Notes under the pieces: generated by a model
Databases searched by the model: none
What the model was told of the DNA's origin: nothing
The model's input: only the letters and a program-made list of their open reading frames with translations
Source of the DNA: Ruminococcus sp.
Lineage (GTDB): Bacteria; Bacillota; Clostridia; Oscillospirales; Acutalibacteraceae
DNA: 64,000 nucleotides
Reading direction: 5' to 3'
NCBI GenBank assembly: GCA_003521625.1
Contig: DPHV01000024.1
Location: 522 to 64,521, forward strand
Shown here: one piece after another, positions 1 to 8,647 of the stretch
Numbering within the stretch: the first letter of the stretch is position 1
Layout of the letters: each line of letters begins with the position of its first letter
Program-made: the position numbers and the translations under genes

Positions 1-563
1 CCGCTCTTTTCGGGGTGGAACTGCGTTGCAAAAACATTTCCTTTTTCAACAGCCGCATCAATAGTAACACCGTATTCGGTTTGTGCAGAAACAATGCTTT
101 TGTCGCTTGCATTTAAAAAGTATGAGTGTACAAAGTAGACATACGGATTCTTGCCGATACCCTTAAAAAGTCCGTCGCTCTTTTTTATGTCAAGACTGTT
201 CCAGCCTATATGCGGAATTTTAAGCCCCTCGCCCGAAGGAATCTTCGTTATACTTCCGTCAAATATACCAAGTCCCTTTGCATCGGGGCTTTCCTCACTT
301 TTGGGGAAGAGAAGCTGTAAGCCAAGGCAAATTCCGAGAAACGGCTTGCCGCTGTTTGTGTATTCAATAACGGTGTCCTTGATACCGTATTCATTCATAG
401 TATCCATTGTGTCGCCGAACGAGCCTACTCCGGGGAGAACTGCTCCGTCAGCTTTCAGAATTTTATCCTTGTCTCTTGTGATAAACGCTTCACAGCCAAT
501 GTGTGCAAGAGCCTTGCTTACACTCTGAATATTGCCTGCTCCGTAGTCTATAATTGCTATCAT
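1..563 (-). CDS. hisH: Imidazole glycerol phosphate synthase, glutamine amidotransferase subunit (partial)
   Basis: HisH takes ammonia from glutamine and passes it to HisF for histidine biosynthesis. The reverse strand from the ATG at 563 opens with MIAIIDYGAGN, has the nucleophile motif GICLGLQLLF, and reaches the FHPEKSG motif holding the catalytic His and Glu at the window edge. About 187 residues are visible, against roughly 200 for the family, so only the C-terminus is missing. A GGAG-type ribosome site lies just upstream and a promoter at 597-625 fits it. The other his genes are probably beyond the left edge. Confidence 0.93.
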   Translation of the reverse strand, partial: MIAIIDYGAGNIQSVSKALAHIGCEAFITRDKDKILKADGAVLPGVGSFGDTMDTMNEYGIKDTVIEYTNSGKPFLGICLGLQLLFPKSEESPDAKGLGIFDGSITKIPSGEGLKIPHIGWNSLDIKKSDGLFKGIGKNPYVYFVHSYFLNASDKSIVSAQTEYGVTIDAAVEKGNVFATQFHPEKS

Positions 564-596
564 TTATCTCATCTCCGCTTTAAAAAGTATATGCAA

Positions 597-625
597 ATTT
601 TACCATATAAAAGAGGTCTTTGCAA
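597..625 (-). promoter_or_regulatory. SigA-type promoter for hisH
   Basis: On the minus strand, TTGCAA (625-620), a 17-nt spacer and TAAAAT (602-597) lie about 35 nt before the hisH start. hisH is therefore probably transcribed separately from the upstream tcdA. Confidence 0.55.
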
Positions 626-638
626 CAAAAAGAATTGT

Positions 639-1340
639 TCAGTTGATTTTGCAAATATCCTTAATCACTTCTCCTGCAATAATAAGCCCCATAACAGACG
701 GCACAAATGAAAGACTGCCAACCGTCTTTTCACCCTCAATCCTGTAGGGTGGATTTTTCGGAGTTTCTTTTGAATAAACAACCTTAAGCTTTTTTATGCC
801 TGTCTTTTTCAGCTCGTGGCGCATAATTCTTGCAAGAGGGCATACGCTCGTTTTAAAAATATCACTTACCTCAAATTTTGTCGGGTCGGTTTTGTTGCCT
901 GCACCCATAGCCGCAATTATCGGAATTCTATTTTCATCTGCAAGCTTTGCGAGCAGTACCTTTGCTTTTATATCGTCAACAGCGTCAACAATATAATCAA
1001 ACTGCGTAAAATCAATCGTGCTTACAGTTTCGGAATTCAGGAAGATATTAAGTGCATTTACCTCTGCGTTCGGGTTGATGTCGAGAATCCTCTCTTTCAT
1101 CACCTCGGCTTTTTGCTTGCCGACAGTTGACTCAAGCGCAATAATCTGCCTGTTTATGTTTGATTTTGCAACAGTGTCACCGTCAATTAAAATAAGCTTT
1201 CCTGCTCCGCTACGTGCAAGCGCCTCGCACACAAACCCGCCTACTCCACCGACACCGAAAACAGCAACTCTGCTCTGTGACAGCCTGTCTATATTTTCCT
1301 CGCCGATTACAAGCGAGGTTCTTATAAATCGTTCGTCCAT
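639..1340 (-). CDS. tcdA: tRNA threonylcarbamoyladenosine dehydratase (TcdA/ThiF family)
   Basis: This is an E1-like ATP-dependent enzyme that cyclises t6A37 in tRNA to ct6A. It has the nucleotide-binding motif GVGGVGG near residue 30, the following acidic LILIDGD, and the conserved NINRQ segment of ThiF/HesA proteins. At about 233 residues it is full length for the YgdL/TcdA group. The frame opens at a GTG (1358), but I chose the ATG at 1340 because AAAGGA sits about 8 nt upstream of it and the protein then begins MDERFIRT, as in relatives. A MoeB-like sulphur-carrier role is less likely because no partner gene is nearby. Confidence 0.85.
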   Translation of the reverse strand: MDERFIRTSLVIGEENIDRLSQSRVAVFGVGGVGGFVCEALARSGAGKLILIDGDTVAKSNINRQIIALESTVGKQKAEVMKERILDINPNAEVNALNIFLNSETVSTIDFTQFDYIVDAVDDIKAKVLLAKLADENRIPIIAAMGAGNKTDPTKFEVSDIFKTSVCPLARIMRHELKKTGIKKLKVVYSKETPKNPPYRIEGEKTVGSLSFVPSVMGLIIAGEVIKDICKIN

Positions 1341-1638
1341 AAAATCAGTCCTTTTCACATATTCTATTACAAAACATTTTTTCAGTCAACATAAATCAGT
1401 TTTTGAAACAGATAATATTATATGTATGCGTGACAGAGATTTGAAAGTGTTTGACCGAGTTTGATTGGTGTGATATAAAAATTGCTAAAATATGCCTGAC
1501 AAAACTTGAAAAAATATTGATAAAACCTATTAAATATCGATAAATATAAATTATTTTGAAAAAATTTAATTTTTTTTGACTGAAAATGCTTGACTTTGAA
1601 GATTTATGTGTTATAATCTAATCAAGAGGTGAACGAAA
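1341..1638. other. AT-rich divergent intergenic region, tcdA / fruR
   Basis: These roughly 300 bases are without a gene. The right third holds the fru promoter and repeated TTGA motifs. The rest is AT-rich and I see no RNA gene in it. Confidence 0.6.
1577..1618 (+). promoter_or_regulatory. fru operon promoter with candidate FruR operator repeats
   Basis: TTGACT (1591-1596), a 16-nt spacer and TATAAT (1613-1618) lie 20 nt before fruR. TTGACTGAAAA (from 1577) and TTGACTTTGAA (from 1591) form a direct repeat across the -35 box. DeoR-family FruR proteins bind repeated TGAAA/TTGA motifs, so autoregulation is a reasonable inference. Confidence 0.55.
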
Positions 1639-2388
1639 ATGCTCACACAGGAAAGATATCAGGCGATTTTGCAAATAATTAATGAAAAAAACGCAGTAAC
1701 TGTTTCAGAGCTTACACACCTTCTCGACACGTCTGAATCCACAATAAGACGTGACCTGACTGCACTTGACGAAATGGGAAAGCTAAATAAGGTTTTCGGA
1801 GGTGCAACCTCGGTAAAGCAGACTTCGGGAATCCTTGAAGATAACGTAAACAACCGAGAAACCGTTATGAGCGAGGAGAAAAACCTAATTGCATCCTATG
1901 CCGCAAAGCTGATTAACGACAACGACTTCGTTTTTATCGACGCAGGAACAACAACCTCAAGGCTTGTCGATTACATCACAAACGACAAAGCAACCTACGT
2001 CACAAACGGCATACCCCACGCAAGAAAGCTATTGCAAAAGGGATTTACGGCTTATATGGTAGGTGGAAAAATCAAGCCTGTTACCGAGGCTGTAATCGGT
2101 CCCGAGGGAATCAGGAGCATTGCAAATTTCAATTTCACAAAGGCTTTTATGGGCACAAACGGAATTGACATTGACGCAGGATTTACAACTCCCGAGGTTG
2201 AGGAGGCTCTTATAAAGGAAAAGGCAATTCAAAAAAGCTATATGACCTTTATCCTTGCCGACCACACGAAATTCAATAAAGTTTGTCCAGTAACATTTGC
2301 AAAAATTGACAAGTGCTGTATAATCACCGACAGCCTGCCGGATAAAAAGTTTGCAGAATACACCGTGATAAAGGAGGTAAGTAAATGA
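1639..2388 (+). CDS. fruR: DeoR-family transcriptional regulator of the fructose operon
   Basis: This 249-residue protein has an N-terminal DeoR helix-turn-helix (residues 5-57, with the signature SESTIRRDL) and a C-terminal sugar-phosphate sensor of the DeoRC type (around residues 75-235, with DAGTTTS and ADHTKF). Its place as first gene before fruK and fruA identifies it as the fructose repressor, which probably responds to fructose 1-phosphate or 1,6-bisphosphate. Its stop overlaps the fruK start by 4 nt, indicating translational coupling. The ribosome site AGAGGTGAA precedes the ATG. Confidence 0.9.
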   Translation: MLTQERYQAILQIINEKNAVTVSELTHLLDTSESTIRRDLTALDEMGKLNKVFGGATSVKQTSGILEDNVNNRETVMSEEKNLIASYAAKLINDNDFVFIDAGTTTSRLVDYITNDKATYVTNGIPHARKLLQKGFTAYMVGGKIKPVTEAVIGPEGIRSIANFNFTKAFMGTNGIDIDAGFTTPEVEEALIKEKAIQKSYMTFILADHTKFNKVCPVTFAKIDKCCIITDSLPDKKFAEYTVIKEVSK

Positions 2389-3290
2389 TTTACACAGTAA
2401 CGCTTAATCCGTCAATTGATTATGTCGTAAGGCTTGATTCGCTTGTGACGGGAATTACAAACCGCACTACAAGTGAGGAGTATTATTTCGGAGGAAAGGG
2501 AATCAACGTTTCCTGCGTACTTGCCGAGCTTGACCTTGAAAGCACAGCCTTCGGATTTGTTGCAGGCTTTACGGGAGATGCAATTGAAAAGGGAATAAGG
2601 AACGATAAAATTATTACAGACTTTATCAAGCTTGAAAAAGGAATTTCAAGAATCAACATAAAGATAAAAGCGGATGATGAAACCGAGATTAATTGTCAGG
2701 GACCCCACATTGACGAAAGCGAGCTTGAAAGGTTACTAAACAAGGTTGACCGAATTAAAGACGGTGACACAATCGTAATAGCAGGAAATGTTCCGAACAC
2801 GATGCCCGATGATGTTTACGAAAGAATACTCGAAAGAATCAAGAGCAAAAAAGTCAGAATTGTTGTAGACGCAACGAAAAAGCTTTTGCTTAACTCGCTT
2901 AAGTACAAGCCGTTTTTAATCAAACCCAACCGACAGGAGCTTTCGGAAATCTTCGAAACAGAAATAAGCACCGAAACGGATATTGAAAAATACGCCAAGG
3001 AGCTTCAAAAAATGGGAGCGCAGAACGTTCTTATTTCACTCGGCGGCGACGGTGCAATGCTTATCGACGAGTTCGGCGAAAAACATAAACAGGGTGTTCT
3101 GAAAGAAAAGGTGATTAACACCGTAGGCTCGGGCGACTCAATGGTAGCAGGCTTTATCGCAGGATACGAAAAAGAGCACAGCTACCCCTATGCACTTAAA
3201 TTAGGCAGTGCCTGCGGAAACGCAACAGCGTTTTTAAGCGGACTTGCCACAAAAGAAAAAATAAATGAATTGCTTGCAAAATTCAATTAA
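2385..3290 (+). CDS. fruK: 1-phosphofructokinase
   Basis: FruK phosphorylates fructose 1-phosphate to fructose 1,6-bisphosphate with ATP. The 301-residue PfkB-family protein shows the N-terminal substrate signature TVTLNPSIDYVV, GGKGINVS, and the C-terminal catalytic anion-hole motif NTVGSGDSMVAGF with the base Asp. It overlaps fruR by 4 nt (ATGA) and lies 20 nt before the EII transporter gene, so it handles the product of FruA. Confidence 0.95.
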   Translation: MIYTVTLNPSIDYVVRLDSLVTGITNRTTSEEYYFGGKGINVSCVLAELDLESTAFGFVAGFTGDAIEKGIRNDKIITDFIKLEKGISRINIKIKADDETEINCQGPHIDESELERLLNKVDRIKDGDTIVIAGNVPNTMPDDVYERILERIKSKKVRIVVDATKKLLLNSLKYKPFLIKPNRQELSEIFETEISTETDIEKYAKELQKMGAQNVLISLGGDGAMLIDEFGEKHKQGVLKEKVINTVGSGDSMVAGFIAGYEKEHSYPYALKLGSACGNATAFLSGLATKEKINELLAKFN

Positions 3291-3310
3291 AAGAAAAAGG
3301 AGAGAAATTT

Positions 3311-5278
3311 ATGCGTATTACCGACTTACTGAAAAAGAACGGAATTGCTCTTAACGTGAATGTATCCGATAAGAGCACAGCAATCGACAAGCTTGTTTCA
3401 CTTCACGAGAAATGCGGAAATCTGAAAAACACAGCTGCATTCAAGGAAGGAATCCTTAAGAGAGAGGAAATGGGCACAACGGCAGTAGGAATGGAGGTTG
3501 CCATTCCTCACGCAAAGAGCGATGCAGTCAAGGCTCCTGCTCTTACCGCAATCACAGTACCAAACGGAGTTGATTACGGTGCGGCAGACAAAAATCCCTG
3601 CAAGCTTATCTTTATGATAGCCGCAACAACAGACGGCGACGTTCATCTTGAAGTGCTTGCAAGACTTATGCAGCTGCTTATGGACGAGGAGTTCACAGCA
3701 AAGCTAAAGAAAGCAAAAACAGCAGATGAGTTCCTCTCAATTATCGACAGAAAAGAAACAGAAAAGTTCCCCGAAGAGGCAAAAGCTCCTGCAAAGCCAG
3801 CTAAAAAAGGCTACAGGGTTCTCGCAGTAACAGCTTGCCCGACAGGTATTGCTCACACCTATATGGCTGCCGAGGCACTTGTAAAAGCAGGCGAGAAGAT
3901 GGGTATTACAGTCAAGGTTGAAACAAACGGCTCAGGCGGCGCAAAGAATGTACTTACAGCAGAAGAAATTGCAAACTGCGACGGTATCATCATAGCCGCA
4001 GACAAGAGCGTTGAAACAGCTCGTTTTGACGGCAAGCCCGTATATTCAACAAAGGTTTCCGACGGTATCAACAAGCCTGAGGAGCTTATCAAGAAGATTG
4101 TAAACGGACAGGCTCCCGTTTTTCACTCTGACCGCAAGGCAAAGGCTGAAGTATCAGGTGGCGGAAACGAAAGCATAGGACGTCAGCTTTACAAGCACCT
4201 TATGAACGGTGTATCACATATGCTTCCGTTCGTAGTTGCAGGCGGTATCTTCATTGCAATCGCATTCCTCATTGATGCGGCAAGCGGTGTTCAGGCGGCA
4301 GGTAACTCTGCATTCGGTACGGTTAATCCCGTAGCGGCTTGGTTCAAGAATATCGGCGGATATGCATTTAACTTTATGATTCCGATTCTCGCAGGCTTTA
4401 TCGCACGATCAATCGCTGACCGTCCCGGTTTGCTTGTTGGTTTCGTAGGCGGTTTCCTTGCAACAAACGGCGCTACCTTTGTTGATCCGGGCGCTGCCGC
4501 AACAATTCCCTCAGGCTTCCTCGGCGCACTCCTTGCAGGCTTTGCAGGCGGTTACTTAATGCTCGCTCTTGAAAAGCTCTGCGACAAACTTCCAAACGCA
4601 CTCGAAGGTATCAAGCCCGTGCTTCTTTATCCTCTCGCCGGACTTGGCATCGTAGCAGTTATGATGTGTGCAGTTAACCCGATTATGGGTATTGTAAACA
4701 CAGGTCTTAACAGCGGTCTTATCTGGCTCTATGAGAATAACCTCGGTATTCTCCTTGCTTGTATTCTCGGCGCAATGATGTCAATTGATATGGGCGGCCC
4801 CTTCAATAAGGCAGCTTATGTATTCGGTACAGGTATGCTCACAACAGCGGCAACAAACCCCGAAGTTGCAACAGTTGCTTATCAGATTATGGCTTGCGTA
4901 ATGATCGGCGGTATGGTTCCTCCTCTTGCAATTGCTCTTTCAACAACATTCTTCAAGAGCAGATGGACAGCAGAAGAGAGAAAGAACGGCGTAGTAAACT
5001 ATGTAATGGGACTTTCATTCATCACAGAGGGCGCAATTCCTTATGCAGCTTCCTCACCCTTAAAGGTTATTCCTTCCTGCGCAATCGGTGCTGCAGTAGC
5101 CGGCGGACTTTCATGGTTCTTTGGTTGCACACTTATGGCACCTCACGGCGGTATCTTCGTAGTAGCAACAATCGGCAATCCGCTTCTTTACCTCCTTGCC
5201 CTTGCAATCGGTGCTGTAGTTGGTATGATTCTTCTTGCAATTATGAAAAGACCTATTGACACTGCAAAGAAAAAATAA
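3311..5278 (+). CDS. fruA: PTS fructose transporter subunit EIIABC
   Basis: This 655-residue fusion imports and phosphorylates fructose at the membrane. The domain order is EIIA (residues 1-145, phospho-His in AIPHAKS at His67), a lysine/alanine/proline linker, EIIB (about 165-260, phospho-Cys in TACPTGIAHTY near Cys176) and a C-terminal EIIC with about eight to ten hydrophobic segments from residue 290. This A-B-C order is the usual Firmicute FruA arrangement. It follows fruK and precedes ptsH and ptsI, so the whole phosphoryl chain from PEP to fructose is encoded together. Confidence 0.95.
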   Translation: MRITDLLKKNGIALNVNVSDKSTAIDKLVSLHEKCGNLKNTAAFKEGILKREEMGTTAVGMEVAIPHAKSDAVKAPALTAITVPNGVDYGAADKNPCKLIFMIAATTDGDVHLEVLARLMQLLMDEEFTAKLKKAKTADEFLSIIDRKETEKFPEEAKAPAKPAKKGYRVLAVTACPTGIAHTYMAAEALVKAGEKMGITVKVETNGSGGAKNVLTAEEIANCDGIIIAADKSVETARFDGKPVYSTKVSDGINKPEELIKKIVNGQAPVFHSDRKAKAEVSGGGNESIGRQLYKHLMNGVSHMLPFVVAGGIFIAIAFLIDAASGVQAAGNSAFGTVNPVAAWFKNIGGYAFNFMIPILAGFIARSIADRPGLLVGFVGGFLATNGATFVDPGAAATIPSGFLGALLAGFAGGYLMLALEKLCDKLPNALEGIKPVLLYPLAGLGIVAVMMCAVNPIMGIVNTGLNSGLIWLYENNLGILLACILGAMMSIDMGGPFNKAAYVFGTGMLTTAATNPEVATVAYQIMACVMIGGMVPPLAIALSTTFFKSRWTAEERKNGVVNYVMGLSFITEGAIPYAASSPLKVIPSCAIGAAVAGGLSWFFGCTLMAPHGGIFVVATIGNPLLYLLALAIGAVVGMILLAIMKRPIDTAKKK

Positions 5279-5311
5279 TATAATATAAATAACATACAAA
5301 AAATATAGTCG

Positions 5312-5343
5312 GTTCCGCAGTTTGTTTGTACAGACTGCGGAAC
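5312..5343 (+). other. Hairpin between fruA and ptsH
   Basis: GTTCCGCAGT (5312-5321) pairs with ACTGCGGAAC (5334-5343), a perfect 10-bp stem with possible extra pairs in the loop. No T-run follows, so an mRNA-stabilising or processing hairpin is more likely than a full terminator. Confidence 0.6.
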
Positions 5344-5371
5344 ACAGTAAAATAAAGAAGGAGAAATAATT

Positions 5372-5635
5372 ATGGTTTCAAAACAGCTTACTCTTACAAA
5401 TGCACAGGGTTTTCATATGCGTCCGGCTTCGGTGTTTGCTACAGCTATGGGCAAATATACTTGCGACGTTACAATTAAGTTTAACGGCAACGATTTCAAC
5501 GCAAAAAGCCTTTTAAATATTATTGCCGCCTGCATTAAATGCGGCAGTGAAATTGAAGTAGTTTGCGACGGAGCCGACGAAAACGAGGCTTTAGCAGAGG
5601 CAGTTCAGTTAATTGAAAGCGGACTCGGCGAATAA
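5372..5635 (+). CDS. ptsH: Phosphocarrier protein HPr
   Basis: HPr is the small cytoplasmic carrier that moves phosphate from Enzyme I to EIIA. This 87-residue copy has the active His15 in GFHMRPAS and a serine at position 46 (NAKSLLNI). Ser46 is the regulatory site that HPr kinase uses in Firmicutes for catabolite control with CcpA. The region after Ser46 (AACIKCGSEIEV) differs from the common MGVMSLG sequence but keeps the spacing. The gene lies between fruA and ptsI. Confidence 0.92.
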   Translation: MVSKQLTLTNAQGFHMRPASVFATAMGKYTCDVTIKFNGNDFNAKSLLNIIAACIKCGSEIEVVCDGADENEALAEAVQLIESGLGE

Positions 5636-5670
5636 TCCGGCGAAATTCCGCATTAATCGAGGTGATTGAT

Positions 5671-7371
5671 ATGTTAAACGGTACTCCTGCATCAGACGGA
5701 ATCGGAATCGGCAAGGTTCTGATAATTGAGGAACATTCACTTGAATACACTCCCAAAACAGTTGAAGATACAGACGCAGAAACAGAGAGATTCAAAAACG
5801 CCGTTGATGAGTTCTGCAATAACACTCTTGAGCAGGCTGATAATTTAAGAAAATCAACGGGTGACAAAGAGGCTGAAATTCTCGAAGGTCATATTGCGAT
5901 AATCAAAGACCCGTATCTTTGCGGTGAGATTGAAAAGCTTATTGCTGACGGACAGTGCGCCGAATCGGCTCTGGAGCATATGTGCGATATGTTCATTGCA
6001 ATGTTTTCCGCAACAGACGACGAGCTTACAAAACAGCGTGCGGCTGACGTGCGTGACATAAAAACAGGCGTTTTGAGTATTCTTCTCGGCGTTCAGGAGG
6101 TTAAAATCAGCTCTGCACCGTCGGGTACTGTGCTTGTTGCAAAGGAGCTTACCCCGTCAATGACGGCAGGAATCAACAAGGATAACATAGTCGGAATCAT
6201 CACCGAAACAGGCGGAAAAACCTCTCACTCTGCAATCCTTGCAAGAGCGCTTGAAATTCCTGCTGTGTTGAGTGTTGAAAATGCAGTTACAAAGCTTAAT
6301 AACGGTCAGCAGGTCATTGTTGACGGAAGTGAGGGCGTTGTAATAGACTCGCCCGACGAAGTTCAGCTTGAAAATTACACCAATAAGCGCAATGCATTTC
6401 TTACCGAACGCAGAGAGCTTGAAAAATACAGAGGCAGAAAAACAGTTTCTGCAAGCGGCGAAGAGTATGAGCTGTTTTGCAACATAGGAAAGCCCGACGA
6501 TGCTGTCAAGGCTGTTGAGTCAGACGGTGAGGGAGTCGGACTTTTCAGAACAGAATTTCTCTTTATGGACAGAAATTCAATCCCCACAGAGGACGAGCAG
6601 TTTGAAGCGTATAAAAAGGCGACCCTTATTCTCAAGGATAAATCGCTTATTATAAGAACTCTTGACATCGGCGGTGACAAGGATTTACCGTATCTCGGAC
6701 TTGCAAAGGAAGAAAACCCGTTTATGGGCTTCCGTGCAATCAGATATTGCCTTAAACACCGTGACCTTTTCAAAACCCAGCTCAGAGCAATTCTGCGTGC
6801 AAGTGCATTCGGCGACATTAAAATAATGTTCCCGCTAATCACAACGGTTGATGAACTGCGAGAGGGAAAAGCACTTGTTGAAGAGGTTAAATCAGAGCTT
6901 CGTGAAAAAGAAATCAAATTTAACGAAAATATACAGGTCGGTGTGATGATGGAAACTGCATCAGCCGCAGTGATTGCCGATATGCTTGCAAAGGAAGCAG
7001 ACTTTTTCAGCATCGGCACAAACGACCTCACAGGCTACACAATGTCTTGCGACAGAGGTAACAGCGACGTATCATATCTTTATTCGGCACTCCAGCCGAG
7101 CGTTCTGCGCCTGATAAAGCATATAATCGAGTGCGGAGTTAAGAATGGAATACCCGTTGGAATGTGCGGCGAAGCGGCGGCAAACCGAATGATGATACCG
7201 CTTTTAATTTCCTTTGGCCTGACGGAATTCAGCGTATCTGCACCGTCTGTGCTTAAAGTAAGAAAGACAATTTCAACTTGGACAAAGCAAGAAGCTGACG
7301 AAGTAGCCGAAAAGGTTATGTCAATGTCAAGTGAAAAGGAAATTTTTGATTATCTTAAAACTGTAATTTAA
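5671..7371 (+). CDS. ptsI: Phosphoenolpyruvate-protein phosphotransferase, Enzyme I
   Basis: Enzyme I autophosphorylates from PEP and charges HPr. The 566-residue protein has the phospho-His motif GGKTSHSAILARALEIPA (His near residue 186), then the PEP-binding TIM barrel with VGLFRTEFLFMDR, LDIGGDK, the SIGTNDLTGY segment and the catalytic cysteine in GMCGEAAA. An upstream GTG (5662) is in frame, but GAGGTGAT is spaced correctly for the ATG at 5671. It is the last gene of the fru-pts cluster. Confidence 0.95.
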   Translation: MLNGTPASDGIGIGKVLIIEEHSLEYTPKTVEDTDAETERFKNAVDEFCNNTLEQADNLRKSTGDKEAEILEGHIAIIKDPYLCGEIEKLIADGQCAESALEHMCDMFIAMFSATDDELTKQRAADVRDIKTGVLSILLGVQEVKISSAPSGTVLVAKELTPSMTAGINKDNIVGIITETGGKTSHSAILARALEIPAVLSVENAVTKLNNGQQVIVDGSEGVVIDSPDEVQLENYTNKRNAFLTERRELEKYRGRKTVSASGEEYELFCNIGKPDDAVKAVESDGEGVGLFRTEFLFMDRNSIPTEDEQFEAYKKATLILKDKSLIIRTLDIGGDKDLPYLGLAKEENPFMGFRAIRYCLKHRDLFKTQLRAILRASAFGDIKIMFPLITTVDELREGKALVEEVKSELREKEIKFNENIQVGVMMETASAAVIADMLAKEADFFSIGTNDLTGYTMSCDRGNSDVSYLYSALQPSVLRLIKHIIECGVKNGIPVGMCGEAAANRMMIPLLISFGLTEFSVSAPSVLKVRKTISTWTKQEADEVAEKVMSMSSEKEIFDYLKTVI

Positions 7372-7408
7372 AAATTACTCATTTGTTTTTTATATTACCC
7401 CGAAAAAA

Positions 7409-7446
7409 CCTCCCGACTGTTAGTTAAGTCGGGAGGCTTTTGTATA
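7409..7446 (+). terminator. Rho-independent terminator after ptsI
   Basis: A perfect 10-bp stem, CCTCCCGACT (7409-7418) with AGTCGGGAGG (7427-7436), has an 8-nt loop and is followed by a T-rich run. Confidence 0.9.
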
Positions 7447-7500
7447 ATTTTTATTTCTTTATACAAATCATAAAATAATAAATACCTGTACATAAAAATA

Positions 7501-7528
7501 CCGCCCCACACAAGTGGAGCGGTTTTCA
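7501..7528 (-). terminator. Terminator after rpmB
   Basis: The inverted repeat at 7501-7522 (CCGCCCCAC / GTGGAGCGG) forms a 9-bp stem with one G-U pair on the minus-strand transcript. A U-rich stretch follows on that strand (plus 7490-7500), and T's also follow on the plus strand. Confidence 0.75.
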
Positions 7529-7543
7529 TTTAGTAATCAGTAA

Positions 7544-7732
7544 TTAGTTAGCTCTGGTAACCTTACCTGAACGTAAGCAACGGGTGCAAGCATATACACG
7601 CTTCGGAGAACCGTCAACAATAGCCTTAACACGCTGTACGTTGGGCTTCCATGTTCTGTTGGAACGTCTGTGAGAGTGAGATACCTTGATGCCGAACTTT
7701 ACATCCTTACCGCAGAATTCACATTTTGCCAT
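7544..7732 (-). CDS. rpmB: 50S ribosomal protein L28
   Basis: This 62-residue basic protein is full length for L28. It has an N-terminal CEFCGK and a later CTRC, which suggests the zinc-binding (C+) form. It has HSHRRSNRTWKPNVQRV and ends KVTRAN. AGGAGGTG sits upstream of the ATG and the promoter is at 7779-7807. It is a single-gene unit, as is common. Confidence 0.95.
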   Translation of the reverse strand: MAKCEFCGKDVKFGIKVSHSHRRSNRTWKPNVQRVKAIVDGSPKRVYACTRCLRSGKVTRAN

Positions 7733-7778
7733 GCGTCTGCACCTCCTTAAAATTGCAAATAATTTTTCTAACTTTGTT

Positions 7779-7807
7779 ATAATAACAGAAAATCAAAGAA
7801 ATTGCAA
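7779..7807 (-). promoter_or_regulatory. Promoter for rpmB
   Basis: On the minus strand, TTGCAA (7807-7802), a 17-nt spacer ending in TGT and TATTAT (7784-7779) give an extended -10 promoter. Confidence 0.6.
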
Positions 7808-7830
7808 GTGTTTTTTCAAAATTTCTTAAC

Positions 7831-7859
7831 TTGTTTTTTGCAACAGTTTGATATATAAT
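7831..7859 (+). promoter_or_regulatory. Promoter for the M50 protease / scp gene string
   Basis: TTGTTT (7831-7836), a 17-nt spacer and TATAAT (7854-7859) lie upstream of the ATG at 7945. The short palindrome at 7894-7915 would fall in the leader. Confidence 0.5.
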
Positions 7860-7893
7860 ATAGTTTAAGTATATTTATTTTTGATGACTATAG

Positions 7894-7915
7894 TGAGCGA
7901 CGTCCTTGTCGCTCA
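7894..7915. repeat. Short dispersed palindrome, copy 1
   Basis: TGAGCGAC (7894-7901), GTCCTT and GTCGCTCA (7908-7915) form an 8-bp inverted repeat around a 6-nt centre. It resembles the palindrome at 14559-14580 in size and loop and lies 30 nt before the protease start. Confidence 0.5.
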
Positions 7916-7944
7916 TATCGAAACAATCATTTCGGAGGAATTTT

Positions 7945-8631
7945 ATGCTTTTTCAGCTTTTAAGAGGTAATTTTGATTTTGCTTCAATTGTAGCGGAAAT
8001 ACTTGCAGTTCTGCTGATTGTCTTTCTTATTCTGCCGTTTCACGAGTGGGCTCACGCTTTTACGGCTTCACTGCTCGGTGATAAGGCTATAAAGTACAGG
8101 GGCAGACTTTCGCTCAATCCTTTAAGTCACATTGACCCTATGGGCGCATTGTGCCTGCTTTTGTTCGGCTTCGGCTGGGCAAAGCCCGTTCCTGTCGACC
8201 CGAGAAATTTTAAAAATCCAAAGCTCGGTATGGCTGTAACTGCAATTATGGGACCGATTGCAAACCTTGTAGCGGCTTTTGCAGGACTTCTTATTTATAA
8301 TGCACTGTTCTATCTGGCATTCGGATTTTTAATTACCGACATTGGCGGCTTTGTAAGGACATTCTTAAGCTTCTACATTTCGTGCAATATCGGACTTGCG
8401 GTGTTCAACCTTATTCCGATTCCTCCGCTTGACGGTTCAAAGGTGCTTTTCCTGTTTCTGCCCGACAGCGCTGTAAACTTCTTCTACAGATACCAACAGG
8501 TTTTCTTTTTAGCAATTTTTGTGCTTATCTATCTCGGAGTGCTTTCTCCTGTGCTCAACTGGGCAACAAACGGAATTTTTGATGGTTTAACATGGCTCTC
8601 TTCATTGCCGTTCAAACTTTTCATTCACTGA
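7945..8631 (+). CDS. Site-2 protease family (M50) membrane metalloprotease
   Basis: This is a 228-residue integral membrane protein with about five hydrophobic segments. The first helix carries the zinc motif HEWAH (near residues 33-37). The third zinc ligand is likely in NLIPIPPLDGS, which matches the NxxPxxxxDG signature of S2P proteases. It would cut substrates within the membrane, but no substrate can be named. An in-frame start lies further upstream, but CGGAGGAA precedes the ATG at 7945. It comes just before scpA, a frequent arrangement in Clostridia. Confidence 0.85.
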   Translation: MLFQLLRGNFDFASIVAEILAVLLIVFLILPFHEWAHAFTASLLGDKAIKYRGRLSLNPLSHIDPMGALCLLLFGFGWAKPVPVDPRNFKNPKLGMAVTAIMGPIANLVAAFAGLLIYNALFYLAFGFLITDIGGFVRTFLSFYISCNIGLAVFNLIPIPPLDGSKVLFLFLPDSAVNFFYRYQQVFFLAIFVLIYLGVLSPVLNWATNGIFDGLTWLSSLPFKLFIH

Positions 8632-8647
8632 TTAAGGAGGGCGGCAT

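Noticed and set aside
501..710. A short plus-strand frame across the hisH-tcdA gap
   Set aside because: It overlaps the starts and ends of two clear minus-strand genes and has no conserved features.
6375..7031. A 218-codon open frame on the minus strand within ptsI
   Set aside because: ptsI covers the region with all family motifs. The antisense product is Ser/Leu-rich low-complexity sequence without a ribosome site.
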